A DNA stretch of 45,919 nt from Prochlorococcaceae cyanobacterium ETNP18_MAG_14 (GCA_030741055.1 JASLWC010000005.1:1-45919); one strand, 5' to 3'; positions 1 to 9,465 are shown, counted from the stretch's first letter. The notes: generated by a model not told the origin, from the letters alone. Program-made: numbers and translations.

Positions 1-37
1 AAAAGGACTATTTAACAAACAGATTGCATGAATCATA

Positions 38-220
38 TCAATGTAGACTGCACAAGCTAGTATTGATGTAGTAGAGAAAAGTTAAGCAGTTGCCAGCAAT
101 AGCCACTTCATTCTGCTCTTGCATTAAAGCCTTTGACAGCTTAAGCCGCTTAGCAATAACAACCACAGCATTGACGGGGAGGATAATAACACTGAAGATG
201 TAGGAGAATAACTCTTCATT
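38..220 (-). other. Start-less open frame, possible gene relic, in the 5' non-coding stretch
   Basis: Positions 1-425 hold no convincing gene. The longest coherent reading on the minus strand is a 61-codon frame from a TAA at 221-223 to a TGA at 38-40. It begins with residues EELFSYIFSVIILPV and continues with a hydrophobic then basic stretch that looks protein-like, but it has no ATG, GTG or TTG near its beginning. A different frame has an ATG at 219 but only about 31 codons. I infer a possible decayed gene or chance open frame. I recognise no family. Confidence 0.2.
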
Positions 221-425
221 TTACGCCTGGCATATATGCAGTCCCTAATAGATTTGAATCTGGAGTGATCTGATTTACTATTACCGTAAAGCATTGCCAA
301 ATTAACAATAGCTGTTTAATTCTTTAATTGATTAAGAGATGGTGATATTGATATTTTGGCATGAGTTTGTGTAAATTCGTTCTACCAGAAGGGGAGGTCT
401 TTCTAGTCGCATTCCTTCCTATGGT

Positions 426-659
426 TTATGGTTGAAAGAAGCCTATTGCCCTTTTGATCCCAAAACTGAACTCTGAAAGCTTTTCTTTTTCACGCCTTTG
501 ATGGTGGCCAAGCTTCAGAACTTTCTCCATTACCTTCAAGGTGTCTTCAATGGTTGAACCTTCTGGCATCCTTTCAAGGATGTTGTTGAAGCGAGGGAAG
601 AAGATATCGCCAGCTGCAGTTAGCTCATCAATGGTGAGTGGTCTATAACCCTTGGACAT
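426..659 (-). CDS. Small conserved-looking hypothetical protein, 77 aa
   Basis: I do not recognise the family. The 77-residue product is soluble and charged, begins MSKGYRPLTIDEL, and carries a heptad-like helical stretch around residues 38-60 (EDTLKVMEKVLKLGHHQRREKEK), suggesting a small helical protein. I start it at the ATG at 659 rather than the TTG one codon upstream. It lies 295 bases downstream of transaldolase on the same strand, separated by a candidate terminator, so it probably has its own promoter. Codon use looks coding and no overlapping frame competes with it. Confidence 0.6.
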   Translation of the reverse strand: MSKGYRPLTIDELTAAGDIFFPRFNNILERMPEGSTIEDTLKVMEKVLKLGHHQRREKEKLSEFSFGIKRAIGFFQP

Positions 660-902
660 CAACTATCTTCTTTGATGTGTTGCCTTCACATTAGCTGCGT
701 CGGGAATGAAGTCAAGTTGTCTTCCCCTAACAGAGCAGGGCAGGCATATGACCAATTACTTAATAGCTGATACCCCTACTAATGCTCTAAGCCTATTGTT
801 CTCTGCCAGCAGCATCTTCTTCTAATTGGAACTGAATTCAATCGTGTGCGCAATCTTGACAAGACAAAACACCACACTGCAATGCATAAGGGGTGATAGC
901 TG

Positions 903-935
903 ACAAAGAAAAGAATCAACTATTAATTGACTCTT
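903..935 (-). terminator. Candidate intrinsic terminator downstream of transaldolase
   Basis: On the minus strand a nine-pair stem (one G-U) is formed by 927-935 with 911-919 around a seven-base AT-rich loop, followed by a T-rich run (TTCTTTGT). It lies 20 bases beyond the transaldolase stop. The stem is AT-rich, so I regard it as moderate rather than strong. Confidence 0.5.
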
Positions 936-954
936 CCTCTTTAACAGAGCTTCC

Positions 955-2127
955 TCAAGCGGTTGTTAACGCCAAAGCCGCACCCAAACCAGAGCGAACA
1001 TCATCCTGAACAAGTCGGCCGTCATGGTCATGGTCTAGGGCGTCAAAAACTGCGTCACTACCGAGCCATTCTTCTCTAGTAATGCAACCATCACCATCAA
1101 GATCATTGAGCATAAAAATCTCCTGAACGGCATGACTAAAAGCAGCACCACCTTCTAAGACAGCCAACCGGTGAGCAAGCTGGGCCTCAAGAGTTTCAAT
1201 CGCCTTACTAAAGCCACCGATGCCTTCATCTAACTTCTCGTGAGCCATGCGATCAGCTTCCATCATTGACGCAAAGCTCAACTTATCCATATTCATCTGA
1301 GATTCTGCTGCAACTGGATTCTCTGCATCCAACTTGCGCTCAAGCGTGTCTTCTGTATTACGTAGCTGATCGAGAAGCTTTGGAGAAATTGTTAGCAAGT
1401 CACAGCCAGCCAACTCAATAATTTCATCAATATTGCGGAAACTGGCACCCATGATCTCTGTCTTATAGCCATAAGTTTTGAAGTAGTTATAGATCTTAGT
1501 TACCGAGATCACACCAGGATCCTCTGCGCCAGGGTAAGAATCTCGACCAGTATCAGCCTTGTACCAATCAAGTATACGGCCAACAAAAGGTGATATCAAA
1601 GTAACTCCGGCTTCTGCACAAGCCACAGCCTGAGCAAAGCCAAAAAGCAAAGTCAAATTGCAATGAATTCCATCTTTCTCTAACACCTCCGCTGCTTTTA
1701 TGCCCTCCCAAGTAGATGCGATCTTAATCAAAACACGATCATTAGTAATACCAGCATCGTTGTATAAACCGATCAATTTATGAGCCTTGGTGATCGTGGC
1801 TTCCGTATCAAAACTCAGGCGGGCATCCACTTCGGTGGAAACTCGTCCGGGAACAATTTTGAGAATTTCCTTGCCAAAAATTACACAGATCTCATCAAGC
1901 GCCTCATGGACCACCTCCTCCACCGCTGCAGAGCTGCCCAATAACTGACGGGATGAATGAAGTGCCTCATCGATCAAACTCTGATATGCAGGAATCTGCG
2001 CTGCTGCAAGGATCAACGAAGGGTTGGTCGTTGCGTCCCTTGGCGTGAACTTGCGGATAGCTTCCAGATCACCAGTATCAGCCACAACCACTGTCATGGA
2101 GGAAAGCTGCTCAAGGAGTGTGGCCAT
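955..2127 (-). CDS. tal: Transaldolase with C-terminal EF-hand pair
   Basis: Transaldolase moves a dihydroxyacetone unit from sedoheptulose 7-phosphate to glyceraldehyde 3-phosphate in the oxidative pentose phosphate pathway in the cytosol. The catalytic barrel covers about residues 5-320, with DATTNPSLI at 31-39 and the Schiff-base lysine in IKIASTWEG at K135. After about residue 330 there is an extra domain with two canonical EF-hand loops: D342[11 protein letters not shown]353 and D365[11 protein letters not shown]376. Every calcium-ligand position (1, 3, 5, 12) is acidic in both. At 390 residues it is about 70 longer than E. coli TalB. The ATG start at 2127 is clear. It follows ftsI on the same strand after 93 bases. 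The calcium role is inference. Confidence 0.95.
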   Translation of the reverse strand: MATLLEQLSSMTVVVADTGDLEAIRKFTPRDATTNPSLILAAAQIPAYQSLIDEALHSSRQLLGSSAAVEEVVHEALDEICVIFGKEILKIVPGRVSTEVDARLSFDTEATITKAHKLIGLYNDAGITNDRVLIKIASTWEGIKAAEVLEKDGIHCNLTLLFGFAQAVACAEAGVTLISPFVGRILDWYKADTGRDSYPGAEDPGVISVTKIYNYFKTYGYKTEIMGASFRNIDEIIELAGCDLLTISPKLLDQLRNTEDTLERKLDAENPVAAESQMNMDKLSFASMMEADRMAHEKLDEGIGGFSKAIETLEAQLAHRLAVLEGGAAFSHAVQEIFMLNDLDGDGCITREEWLGSDAVFDALDHDHDGRLVQDDVRSGLGAALALTTA

Positions 2128-2220
2128 GACGCAAAATATTTCTCAAGATCTTTAAGCTAGCGGCGTTTTTTCTGCTGACAGCCAAGGTTTAGGACTCACC
2201 ACCTAAGCTCTTGGAAAGAT

Positions 2221-4029
2221 TTAGCCTTTTGCTGGCTGAGATTTGGTCTGGTTGTTGCTAGGTGGGATTTTCTCAATCACCAGCAAACCATCAATGATCT
2301 GCTTCGCAACTGGCACCGCCACCGTGGAGCCATAAGCATTAGCTCCCTGAGGTTCGTCTACGACAACCAGCACCACATAGCGCGGATTCTCAACCGGCAG
2401 ATGGGCAACAAAGCTGCAAATCTTGGCACCTGGTATGTAAATCCCATTCATTGCTTTTTGAGCGGTACCGGTCTTGCCGCCGATACGATAACCAGGTGTC
2501 TTAGCCCCCTTGCCGCTACCTTTTTCAACTACCGATTCCATCCAGTCGCGCACAACACGGGCAACCTCTGGCCGCAATAACTGATGACCACTTTTTGCGC
2601 CGCGAGGGGGAGCCAACACTTCTCCAGACCGCAATCCCCTAGTGATGTGTGGACTAACCAAGTAGCCGCCATTAGCAATTAAGGCATGCAACTGGGCGAG
2701 CTTAAGAGGTGTGAGCGAAAACCCCTGCCCAAATGCTGCTGTGGCCAGCTCAATTGGCTGAGAGACAAACTCTTGCTTGGTCTTTAACTGGCCAGCAACA
2801 GCACCAGGGAGATCGGTATCCGGCCTGGAATCAACCCCGAGCCGACGCAGCCAGTCCCAATAAAGCGAAGGCTTGAGATGCCTCATTACCTTCACCATGC
2901 CGACATTGCTTGAGACCTGAAGCACCGTGGCGTAGTCAATAACACCATTGCTCTGCCTATCGTGGTTGGTGATAGGCCAACCACCGATTTTCATAGATCC
3001 GGTGTCATTCACCATTCCCCCCGGCTTAATCACCCCTTCCTGAAGAGCAAGCGCAAGGTTGATCGGCTTAAAGGTAGATCCAGGTTCATAAAGATCCTGC
3101 ACAGACCACTCACGAAAAAGAGAAGGTGAGTATTTCCAATACTTATTTGGGTCGTAGGTGGGTGTTGATGTCAGAACCAGCAACTCACCATTGCTGACAT
3201 CCATAACAATGGCCACGCCCTTCTTGGCATTCCACTGCTTGACCTGGGCTGCAAGTGCCTTCTCCGCTAACTCCTGCAAGCGGGCATCCAAAGTGAGCTG
3301 CAGGCGTAAATCATCGCCATAAAACACTCCTGGACCCAAGTCATCAGGGAGGGGCGTGCCATCGGCTCCTCTTCGCATACTGCGAACTTGTTCATGACGC
3401 AATAGATCCTCATGGCGGCTCTGCTCCAATCCCGCCTGAGGAATGCGATCCAAGTTGAGAAAACCCACAACATTGGCAAACAGGGATCCCTGCGGATACA
3501 AACGCTGTGGATAAGGCTCAAGATCTAAACCACTTATGCCAAGGTTGCTGATTTGATCAGCGCTTTCAATATCCAATCCTTCGGCAAGCTTTACGCCCGA
3601 ATCTCGATCGCCCAAACGCTGAGCCAATTCGGCCATCGGAATTGATAACAACCCAGAAAGCTTGCTTGCGACATCGATTGGCTTACGAATCAAGCCAGGG
3701 TCATCCCCAGGAAAATTAAAGTAGCGAGGATGTGCCCAAAGTCGAAAATGTTGCTCATCAAGGGCCACCAACCTTCCAGTGCGATCAACAATTGAACGCC
3801 GTATTCCAATCGGTTGGGTTCGCTGAGTCTGCAAAGCCCTTGCACGGGCTTCGAGCTCTGGTGCCTGCAGCACCTGCAACCAAGCCATCCGACCCACTAG
3901 TCCAATCAGACCAAAACAAAGGATGGCAAACACCCATCTCATCCGATGTGCAGGCACTGATTCCAACGCGATGACGCGATGAGGCCACCTCCTGGAGCTT
4001 CGTGAACGACGAGCCCTTGAGGCAGGCAT
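2221..4029 (-). CDS. ftsI: Peptidoglycan D,D-transpeptidase FtsI (class B PBP)
   Basis: Septal cell-wall transpeptidase anchored in the inner membrane. The N-terminus is basic (residues 6-15 include many Arg) and is followed by one membrane span at about 31-53. The dimerisation domain runs to about 240 and the transpeptidase domain to the end. The active-site motifs are present: S318-T-F-K321, S373-S-N375 and K519-T-G-T522. The length of 602 fits the family. The ATG at 4029 overlaps the stop of the upstream FtsL-like gene by one base (TGATG), so the two are likely translationally coupled. A class B PBP next to a bitopic protein is the usual arrangement for FtsI with FtsL, which favours FtsI over the elongation PBP2. 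Confidence 0.93.
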   Translation of the reverse strand: MPASRARRSRSSRRWPHRVIALESVPAHRMRWVFAILCFGLIGLVGRMAWLQVLQAPELEARARALQTQRTQPIGIRRSIVDRTGRLVALDEQHFRLWAHPRYFNFPGDDPGLIRKPIDVASKLSGLLSIPMAELAQRLGDRDSGVKLAEGLDIESADQISNLGISGLDLEPYPQRLYPQGSLFANVVGFLNLDRIPQAGLEQSRHEDLLRHEQVRSMRRGADGTPLPDDLGPGVFYGDDLRLQLTLDARLQELAEKALAAQVKQWNAKKGVAIVMDVSNGELLVLTSTPTYDPNKYWKYSPSLFREWSVQDLYEPGSTFKPINLALALQEGVIKPGGMVNDTGSMKIGGWPITNHDRQSNGVIDYATVLQVSSNVGMVKVMRHLKPSLYWDWLRRLGVDSRPDTDLPGAVAGQLKTKQEFVSQPIELATAAFGQGFSLTPLKLAQLHALIANGGYLVSPHITRGLRSGEVLAPPRGAKSGHQLLRPEVARVVRDWMESVVEKGSGKGAKTPGYRIGGKTGTAQKAMNGIYIPGAKICSFVAHLPVENPRYVVLVVVDEPQGANAYGSTVAVPVAKQIIDGLLVIEKIPPSNNQTKSQPAKG

Positions 4030-4508
4030 CAGTAGCCGTGATTGATTGGTTGATCCATCATTTGGCTCAGAAGATGCGCCTCTTCTGATTTAGCAAGGCC
4101 AGAAGGATTGATAGGACGCTCTAGATAAAGGAGATTGGCGACCTTAGTGGGGACCATCGACTCGGGCAAATTGGTTTGCTTCAACAAGTGGCGCTCGATC
4201 ATCGCCGTTGACTCCGTGAGGCGATGGGACAATGAACGAGTGGTCTCCAGCCTGGTAAAAGCAGTAGTCCAGCGATGCTGCCAGTGAAGTGTGAAAGCAG
4301 ATAAAAGTGCCGCGGCCATCAGAGCACCAATCAATGCACCATCAGCAGCTCGATGCAGTCCTGCAAGCACTGGCGACTGACGAGCTACCTTCTGCGGGGA
4401 AAGCGATCCTTGAAGCAGTTCAAGCGTGCGAACAGAACGCGCCCGCGAAACAACACGTTCGGCTGATGCCGGGATCGGTTGAGGAACGGCAACCACCGAA
4501 CAATTCAC
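4029..4508 (-). CDS. Small bitopic membrane protein in the ftsL position
   Basis: A 159-residue protein with a basic N-terminal tail of about 50 residues, one hydrophobic span at about 56-75, then a helical, coiled-coil-prone stretch (about 80-115) and a short hydrophilic end. That is the FtsL/DivIC topology, and the gene sits immediately before ftsI with a one-base stop/start overlap, as ftsL does in many bacteria. I see no sequence signature I can match to FtsL with confidence, so the name is inference from architecture and position. The start is the GTG at 4508; a second GTG lies four codons further in. Its upstream neighbour is the CPBP-family gene 82 bases away on the same strand. Confidence 0.75.
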   Translation of the reverse strand: MNCSVVAVPQPIPASAERVVSRARSVRTLELLQGSLSPQKVARQSPVLAGLHRAADGALIGALMAAALLSAFTLHWQHRWTTAFTRLETTRSLSHRLTESTAMIERHLLKQTNLPESMVPTKVANLLYLERPINPSGLAKSEEAHLLSQMMDQPINHGY

Positions 4509-4590
4509 TGAAATAAATCAGTGAACCACTATCAACAGCCCTCGGCAAGGTTATCCCCTGACATTCAAATACTGATCCTGCAAAGTTCAG

Positions 4591-6027
4591 TTATCCGCCG
4601 AGCAATAAAAGATTGAAGAAAGTAACCCCATTCCAGAGGGCATGCATCAACACGCAAGGCAAAAGACGACCTGAACTAAGCCTAAGTAGCCCCAGACCCA
4701 AGCCCAATACAAACAGCGGAGGCAACTCACCAACGCTCAGGTGAGCCACGCCAAACACCAACGCACTGGTCAATACACCCCATCCTGGACCAAAAGATTT
4801 CGCTAAAACAGGCAAAAGCACACCACGGAAAACCAGCTCTTCAAAAAGAGGGGCCATCACAACTGCCGTAGTAGCGAACAACAGCAGAGCCCAGGGATCC
4901 TTACTGCGAAGCACCAGTTCCAACAAGGGGTTACTTCCGCCTTGATCGCCCATCAGCAATCCCATCAACCATCCCGTTAGCAGAACCAGCGGCATCACCA
5001 TCAACCAGCCCCGCCCTGCCTGCAGCAAGGCTGAACTCCAAGGGTGCAGCTGCCACTGCAACCAGCCAGCCACTGGACGATCAATACTCTCTAGGCTCCG
5101 CAGCTGCTGACGCAAGATCAGCAAAGGCGGTAGTGATAAAGCGCCGTAACCAATAACTACTGTCACCGCATCGCTCAAAGGGCTAACCATTCCCCGAGTA
5201 ATAAACCCACTCAGCGGAAGCACAAAACCAGGAGCAATAACCTCACCCAAAACCACAAAACCACAAGCAATCAGGAGCACCATGTCCGTCAGTGACAGTG
5301 GTAAAGGCTGAAGTGGTGGCCATGGGGCAGCGGATTTTCTGAACATCATCCAAAGGTGACGCAGCAATAGCCCACTACCAGCAAGCAGAGCCACCACCGG
5401 TAGCACCATGCTCAAGATCAACCTCAAAGCCACACTCGATGCGACATTGGGATTGACGCAGTCATCGGTATACCCTCCAAGAGCAAGGCAGCCAACCTGT
5501 TGGAGCAAAGGATCACCACTTAAAGAGCCAAGGAGCTCAGTACCAGCGAGCGGAAATTGCCCTTCATCTGATCTGGCCAGCAAGGCCTGCTGCAGAGGAA
5601 TCAGCGACGGTGCTTGCACTGGAGTAGCCAGAACAGCACGACGTTCAACCCCTGGAGATTGAAGGCCAGCAAGCAACAACCGCTGGCGATCATTGATCTG
5701 ATCAAGAGGGATATCACCAAGAGCATCTAATAAGGTTTTTTTCGGATCCTCACCCACCAGCAAGGGCCTAATTGCTGAAGGAACGGCCTGATCAGCAAGC
5801 AAGGCCATCTCCTGTTGCTGGAGAGAGAGGGTGGGAGTGACTGACGGCCTACTGAAGCTGTCCTGCAGCCCATACACCCAAACCCAAGCCGCCAATATCA
5901 ATGATAAAAAGGCCAGCCCGACTTTCCAGAGCGGCTCACGGGTATATCGCCTGATCAGGCTGAACAGGGGGTAAAAGCTCAACGACCCAGCATCAATTGG
6001 AACTGATTCTCCCTGGCCGCTGCCCAC
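4591..6027 (-). CDS. CPBP-family intramembrane metalloprotease
   Basis: Polytopic membrane protein of 478 residues. An N-terminal span lies at about 36-53, then a long non-membrane region at about 60-195 unique to the cyanobacterial version, then a membrane domain from about 200. The CPBP (Abi/Rce1-like) motif 1 is E396-E-L-V-F-R-G, with the later histidines in FGVAHLS (about 427) and LMHALWN (about 463), the usual metal and catalytic set. The substrate is unknown. The start is a GTG at 6027, only four bases from the divergent phosphatase start, so either start may really be further in. It probably leads the leftward ftsL-like/ftsI block. Confidence 0.85.
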   Translation of the reverse strand: MGSGQGESVPIDAGSLSFYPLFSLIRRYTREPLWKVGLAFLSLILAAWVWVYGLQDSFSRPSVTPTLSLQQQEMALLADQAVPSAIRPLLVGEDPKKTLLDALGDIPLDQINDRQRLLLAGLQSPGVERRAVLATPVQAPSLIPLQQALLARSDEGQFPLAGTELLGSLSGDPLLQQVGCLALGGYTDDCVNPNVASSVALRLILSMVLPVVALLAGSGLLLRHLWMMFRKSAAPWPPLQPLPLSLTDMVLLIACGFVVLGEVIAPGFVLPLSGFITRGMVSPLSDAVTVVIGYGALSLPPLLILRQQLRSLESIDRPVAGWLQWQLHPWSSALLQAGRGWLMVMPLVLLTGWLMGLLMGDQGGSNPLLELVLRSKDPWALLLFATTAVVMAPLFEELVFRGVLLPVLAKSFGPGWGVLTSALVFGVAHLSVGELPPLFVLGLGLGLLRLSSGRLLPCVLMHALWNGVTFFNLLLLGG

Positions 6028-6031
6028 AAAA

Positions 6032-7408
6032 GTGCATGGTTACCCATACGATGGCCGCGCCAAAACATCTTTGCCGGTGCCCCTGCGTATCCTCCTGGTC
6101 CGTCATGGTCTGAGCAGCTTCAATCGCGAGCGACGGATTCAAGGTCGCAATGATCTTTCCACGCTTACTTCAGAAGGCCAAGAACAGGCCCGTCAAACGG
6201 GAAAGGCATTGATCGGAGTGCCCATCAATGCGGTTTACAGCTCCCCCCTGAAACGCGCCGCGGCAACAACAGCCGAGCTGCTCACCAGTAAAGGCGGTGA
6301 GCTCACGCCTTGCTTCGACAATGCGCTACTGGAGATCGACCTAACTCCCTGGAGTGGCCTCTGCCGCGATGAAGTGAAAAGGCTTTTTCCGGATGCCTAT
6401 CGCACCTGGCAGCAACAACCCCAGGCCTTAGTAATGGAGCGAGAAGACGGTTCTCCCTACAAACCGATTGGCGAGCTAATGGAGCAAGCCAGAGGATTCC
6501 TACGAGAACTATTGCAACGTCACCCTCTAGAAAACGATGAAACAGTTCTGGTGGTTTCGCATAACGCCATCCTCCGCTGCCTAATACTTGTCCTACTTGG
6601 CGAACCAGACCAAGGCTTTCGTCGACTCCAACTCGACAATGCCTCCCTCTCAGTGTTCAACCTGATACCCCATCGGGAACAATCCCATCAAGTACAGATC
6701 GAATGCCTTAACAGCACAGTCCACTTAGCTCAGAAACTACCTGCCAAAGGGAAGGGCGCGCGACTGATACTTGTTCGCCACGGTGAAACCGACTGGAACC
6801 GCCAGGGCCGATTCCAAGGCCAAATCGATATCCCGCTGAATAGCAATGGATTCGAGCAAGCCGCCGCCGCCGGAGCATTCCTAAGCGATGTGCCCCTGCA
6901 AAGGGCATATAGCAGTTCTATGACCCGACCCAAGCAGACCGCAGAAGCCATCCTCAAGGCCCATCCAGGCATTCAACTAGAAGCAACACAAGGGCTAGTG
7001 GAGATCGGCCATGGCCTCTGGGAAGGGAAGCTGGAATCTGAAATCGAAGCCGACTGGTCTGAACTGCTGAAAGCATGGAAAGAGGCTCCACAGACAGTGC
7101 AGATGCCCGAAGGAGAAACAATCCAAGATGTATGGGAACGGTCTGTGGCCTGCTGGAACAACATTGCCAACAACCTGCCCGCTAACGAAACGGCCCTAGT
7201 GGTAGCTCATGACGCCGTAAACAAAACAATCCTCTGCTACCTGCTTGGAATGACCCCAGCAGATATCTGGTCAGTCAAACAAGGCAATGGAGGTGTCACG
7301 GTGGTCGACATCGCCACGGATACGAGCCAACCTGCAGTGGTGACCTGTCTCAACCTCACCTCCCACCTTGGTGGTGTGCTCGATCGCACAGCAGCAGGGG
7401 CGCTCTAA
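6032..7408 (+). CDS. Two-domain histidine phosphatase (phosphoglycerate mutase-like fusion)
   Basis: Two complete histidine-phosphatase domains in one 458-residue chain. The first has LLVRHGLSSFNRERR with catalytic H25 and a second-histidine motif VVSHNAI. The second has LVRHGETDWNRQGRFQG with H250 and VVAHDAV. Both domains keep RHG and the later His, so both could act. The second is closer to cofactor-dependent phosphoglycerate mutase or alpha-ribazole phosphatase types, and I cannot fix the substrate. The GTG at 6032 is the longest start; an in-frame GTG at 6077 just before RILLVRHG is an alternative. It runs into the dihydroorotase-like gene with one base between stop and the next possible GTG, so they are co-transcribed. 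Confidence 0.88.
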   Translation: MHGYPYDGRAKTSLPVPLRILLVRHGLSSFNRERRIQGRNDLSTLTSEGQEQARQTGKALIGVPINAVYSSPLKRAAATTAELLTSKGGELTPCFDNALLEIDLTPWSGLCRDEVKRLFPDAYRTWQQQPQALVMEREDGSPYKPIGELMEQARGFLRELLQRHPLENDETVLVVSHNAILRCLILVLLGEPDQGFRRLQLDNASLSVFNLIPHREQSHQVQIECLNSTVHLAQKLPAKGKGARLILVRHGETDWNRQGRFQGQIDIPLNSNGFEQAAAAGAFLSDVPLQRAYSSSMTRPKQTAEAILKAHPGIQLEATQGLVEIGHGLWEGKLESEIEADWSELLKAWKEAPQTVQMPEGETIQDVWERSVACWNNIANNLPANETALVVAHDAVNKTILCYLLGMTPADIWSVKQGNGGVTVVDIATDTSQPAVVTCLNLTSHLGGVLDRTAAGAL

Positions 7409-7412
7409 CGTG

Positions 7413-8669
7413 ATGCCCGAGGCGCAGCTTCTGGACCCCATACGCATCCTGCACGGTTCAGGTCAACCTGTGGTTGAAGACGCTGTACTGATCAGAGACA
7501 GCCATCTCATTGCCTTTGGTGAGAAGGCCCGTAAACAAGCACAGCAACTCGGTCTGCCTTCTACATCCGCCAGCCAACAACTCCTTGCTCCCTGCCTTGT
7601 AGATCCCCATTCCGTCCTCGAGGATCCGATCATTGGTCGTAGCGAAACCCTCACCAGCCTGCGACATGCAGCAGCAGCTGCCGGCTACGGCCAACTGGCC
7701 CTACTGCCCCGCAGCTCATCCTGGCGTGATCGCCCCGAAAGACTGCAGGGATTCGTTAATCCCAATAGCGATGTAGACATTCACCTCTGGGGGGGCTTCA
7801 GCCGAGGTGGCGCCGGAAGTGAACTAACTTCCCACGCAGATCTACTGCATCACGGTGCCATAGGGCTAGCAGACGACGATCTAATCGTGCCGGTTACTCT
7901 CCTGCAACGGGGGCTGGTAGTAGGTGAAATGGGAACAGCCCCTGTGCTACTAGCACCTAGGGATGAACAAATCCAAGGTGATGGGATGGTGCGTGAAGGG
8001 GTAGAAACGCTGCGAGCGGGCTGGTCACCTGATCCATTCGCCAGCGAGACCCTTCCTCTAAGACAACTTCTCGAGCTTCAACAACAGCATCCAGAGCGTT
8101 CACTACGACTGATGAACCTGTCGACTGCTGTTGGCGTAGACATCTTGACCTCCTACGCCTCCCGACCTATGGCCAGTGTGTGCTGGTGGCATCTTGTAGC
8201 TGACCAATCCAGGCTTGATCCAACGGAACTGGGATGGAGAGTTAATCCATCCCTAGGTAGCTCTCGAGATCGAAAAGCACTGATCAATGCCCTCGCCAAT
8301 GGCACCCTCACGGCCATAGCTGTTCATGCCATCCCACTGGACGAAGAAGACACACAACTCCCCCCCAACCAGCGTGTGCCCGGCCTAGCAGGACATCAGC
8401 TTGTGCTGCCTTCGCTCTGGCAAGAGCTTGTAGTCAATGCTGGCTGGTCTATAGAGCAGCTTTGGCATGCATTGAGCTTTGGGCCATCAAAAATGCTCAA
8501 CCTGCCTGAGGAACAATTGAACGCTGGGAGCCGACGCTGGCTACTGTTCGACCCAGAAAACGCTTGGATTCAAGATCGTCACCATCAAGATGCCCCCAAA
8601 GCAGCCAATCAGCCCTGGCAGGGCCGTCAACTAACAGGGCGTGTTGTGGGCTGTGGTCTCAGGGAGTAA
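7413..8669 (+). CDS. Dihydroorotase-like protein, probably non-catalytic
   Basis: An amidohydrolase-fold protein of 418 residues aligned to dihydroorotase. The metal-binding HxH motif after the PGxVDxH signature reads D64-P-H66-S-V68, so the second His is Val. The late TDHAP motif reads A-V304-H305-A-I-P, so the catalytic Asp is Val. The overall order of elements and length fit dihydroorotase, but these substitutions should abolish metal catalysis. Inactive PyrC-like proteins are known in other bacteria as structural partners of aspartate carbamoyltransferase, so a structural role is my inference. I choose the ATG at 7413 (GTG at 7410 also possible). It overlaps the 3' end of lepB by 11 bases tail-to-tail. 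Confidence 0.82.
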   Translation: MPEAQLLDPIRILHGSGQPVVEDAVLIRDSHLIAFGEKARKQAQQLGLPSTSASQQLLAPCLVDPHSVLEDPIIGRSETLTSLRHAAAAAGYGQLALLPRSSSWRDRPERLQGFVNPNSDVDIHLWGGFSRGGAGSELTSHADLLHHGAIGLADDDLIVPVTLLQRGLVVGEMGTAPVLLAPRDEQIQGDGMVREGVETLRAGWSPDPFASETLPLRQLLELQQQHPERSLRLMNLSTAVGVDILTSYASRPMASVCWWHLVADQSRLDPTELGWRVNPSLGSSRDRKALINALANGTLTAIAVHAIPLDEEDTQLPPNQRVPGLAGHQLVLPSLWQELVVNAGWSIEQLWHALSFGPSKMLNLPEEQLNAGSRRWLLFDPENAWIQDRHHQDAPKAANQPWQGRQLTGRVVGCGLRE

Positions 8670-9414
8670 GTGAACCAAGACGATTGAAAGGCCAGAAACG
8701 CCATACTGCTCGCCCAAGGATTTCGCTTTCGGGCAAGAAACCCCATGTCCGTCCATCAGTGCTATTGATTCGATTATCACCAAGCACCAAAACATGATCT
8801 CTGGGGACTGTCGCGCTGAGAGATTTACAAGGGCCCATTCCCTGACCATCCACAGGACAGTAGTTAGTCACATAGGGCTCCTTAATCTTCTCTCCATTCA
8901 CCCTCACTTCTCCCCTAGGGTTAACAGAAACCTGATCTCCACCTACAGCTACAACACGCTTAATCCAAGCAGCACAACTATCATTAGTTAATCCCAATAA
9001 ATTCATAAAAGGGAAGTTCACAAGAAAGCATGGAAGGGAAATATGTCCATTACTTAATCGACGTAACTCCAATCTATTACGGAACTGAGGATTAAAGGAG
9101 TAGGGAGTATTGAATACCACTATCTCACCACGATTGGGTGAGCGACTGCGCAAGCTGAGTTTCTCAACCAATAAACGATCCTGAACCTGCAACCCAGGGA
9201 TCATGGATTCAGATGGAATATATCTTGCCTCAGCAACATAATTACGAATACCGAAGTACAAGGCAAAGGTGACAAAAAATGGCCCCCAGAAATCCCAGAA
9301 AGGATGAAATCTGGAGGTTGAAGCTCCCTCGGAACCAGACGCCTTATGGTCTGTACGGCGATCCTGCTGCTGCGCGTCAGACAACTCAGCCCTGATATGA
9401 ATTCGATGATTCAC
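8659..9414 (-). CDS. lepB: Signal peptidase I
   Basis: Membrane-bound serine protease that removes signal peptides from exported and thylakoid-lumen proteins. A hydrophobic anchor lies at about 38-58, followed by the catalytic serine in PSESM (S70) and the catalytic lysine in IKRVVAVGGD (K152), then the C-terminal box GDNRINSTDGRTWGF. The length of 251 is normal. The first 35 residues are polar and variable. The ATG start at 9414 lies 51 bases from the divergent gene at 9466. The 3' end overlaps the dihydroorotase-like gene by 11 bases. Confidence 0.95.
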   Translation of the reverse strand: MNHRIHIRAELSDAQQQDRRTDHKASGSEGASTSRFHPFWDFWGPFFVTFALYFGIRNYVAEARYIPSESMIPGLQVQDRLLVEKLSLRSRSPNRGEIVVFNTPYSFNPQFRNRLELRRLSNGHISLPCFLVNFPFMNLLGLTNDSCAAWIKRVVAVGGDQVSVNPRGEVRVNGEKIKEPYVTNYCPVDGQGMGPCKSLSATVPRDHVLVLGDNRINSTDGRTWGFLPESEILGRAVWRFWPFNRLGSLTP

Positions 9415-9465
9415 GATAGGGCCAGCTTGCCCAGCCCCCTAGCGTGACCTAAGGAACCTCAGATC

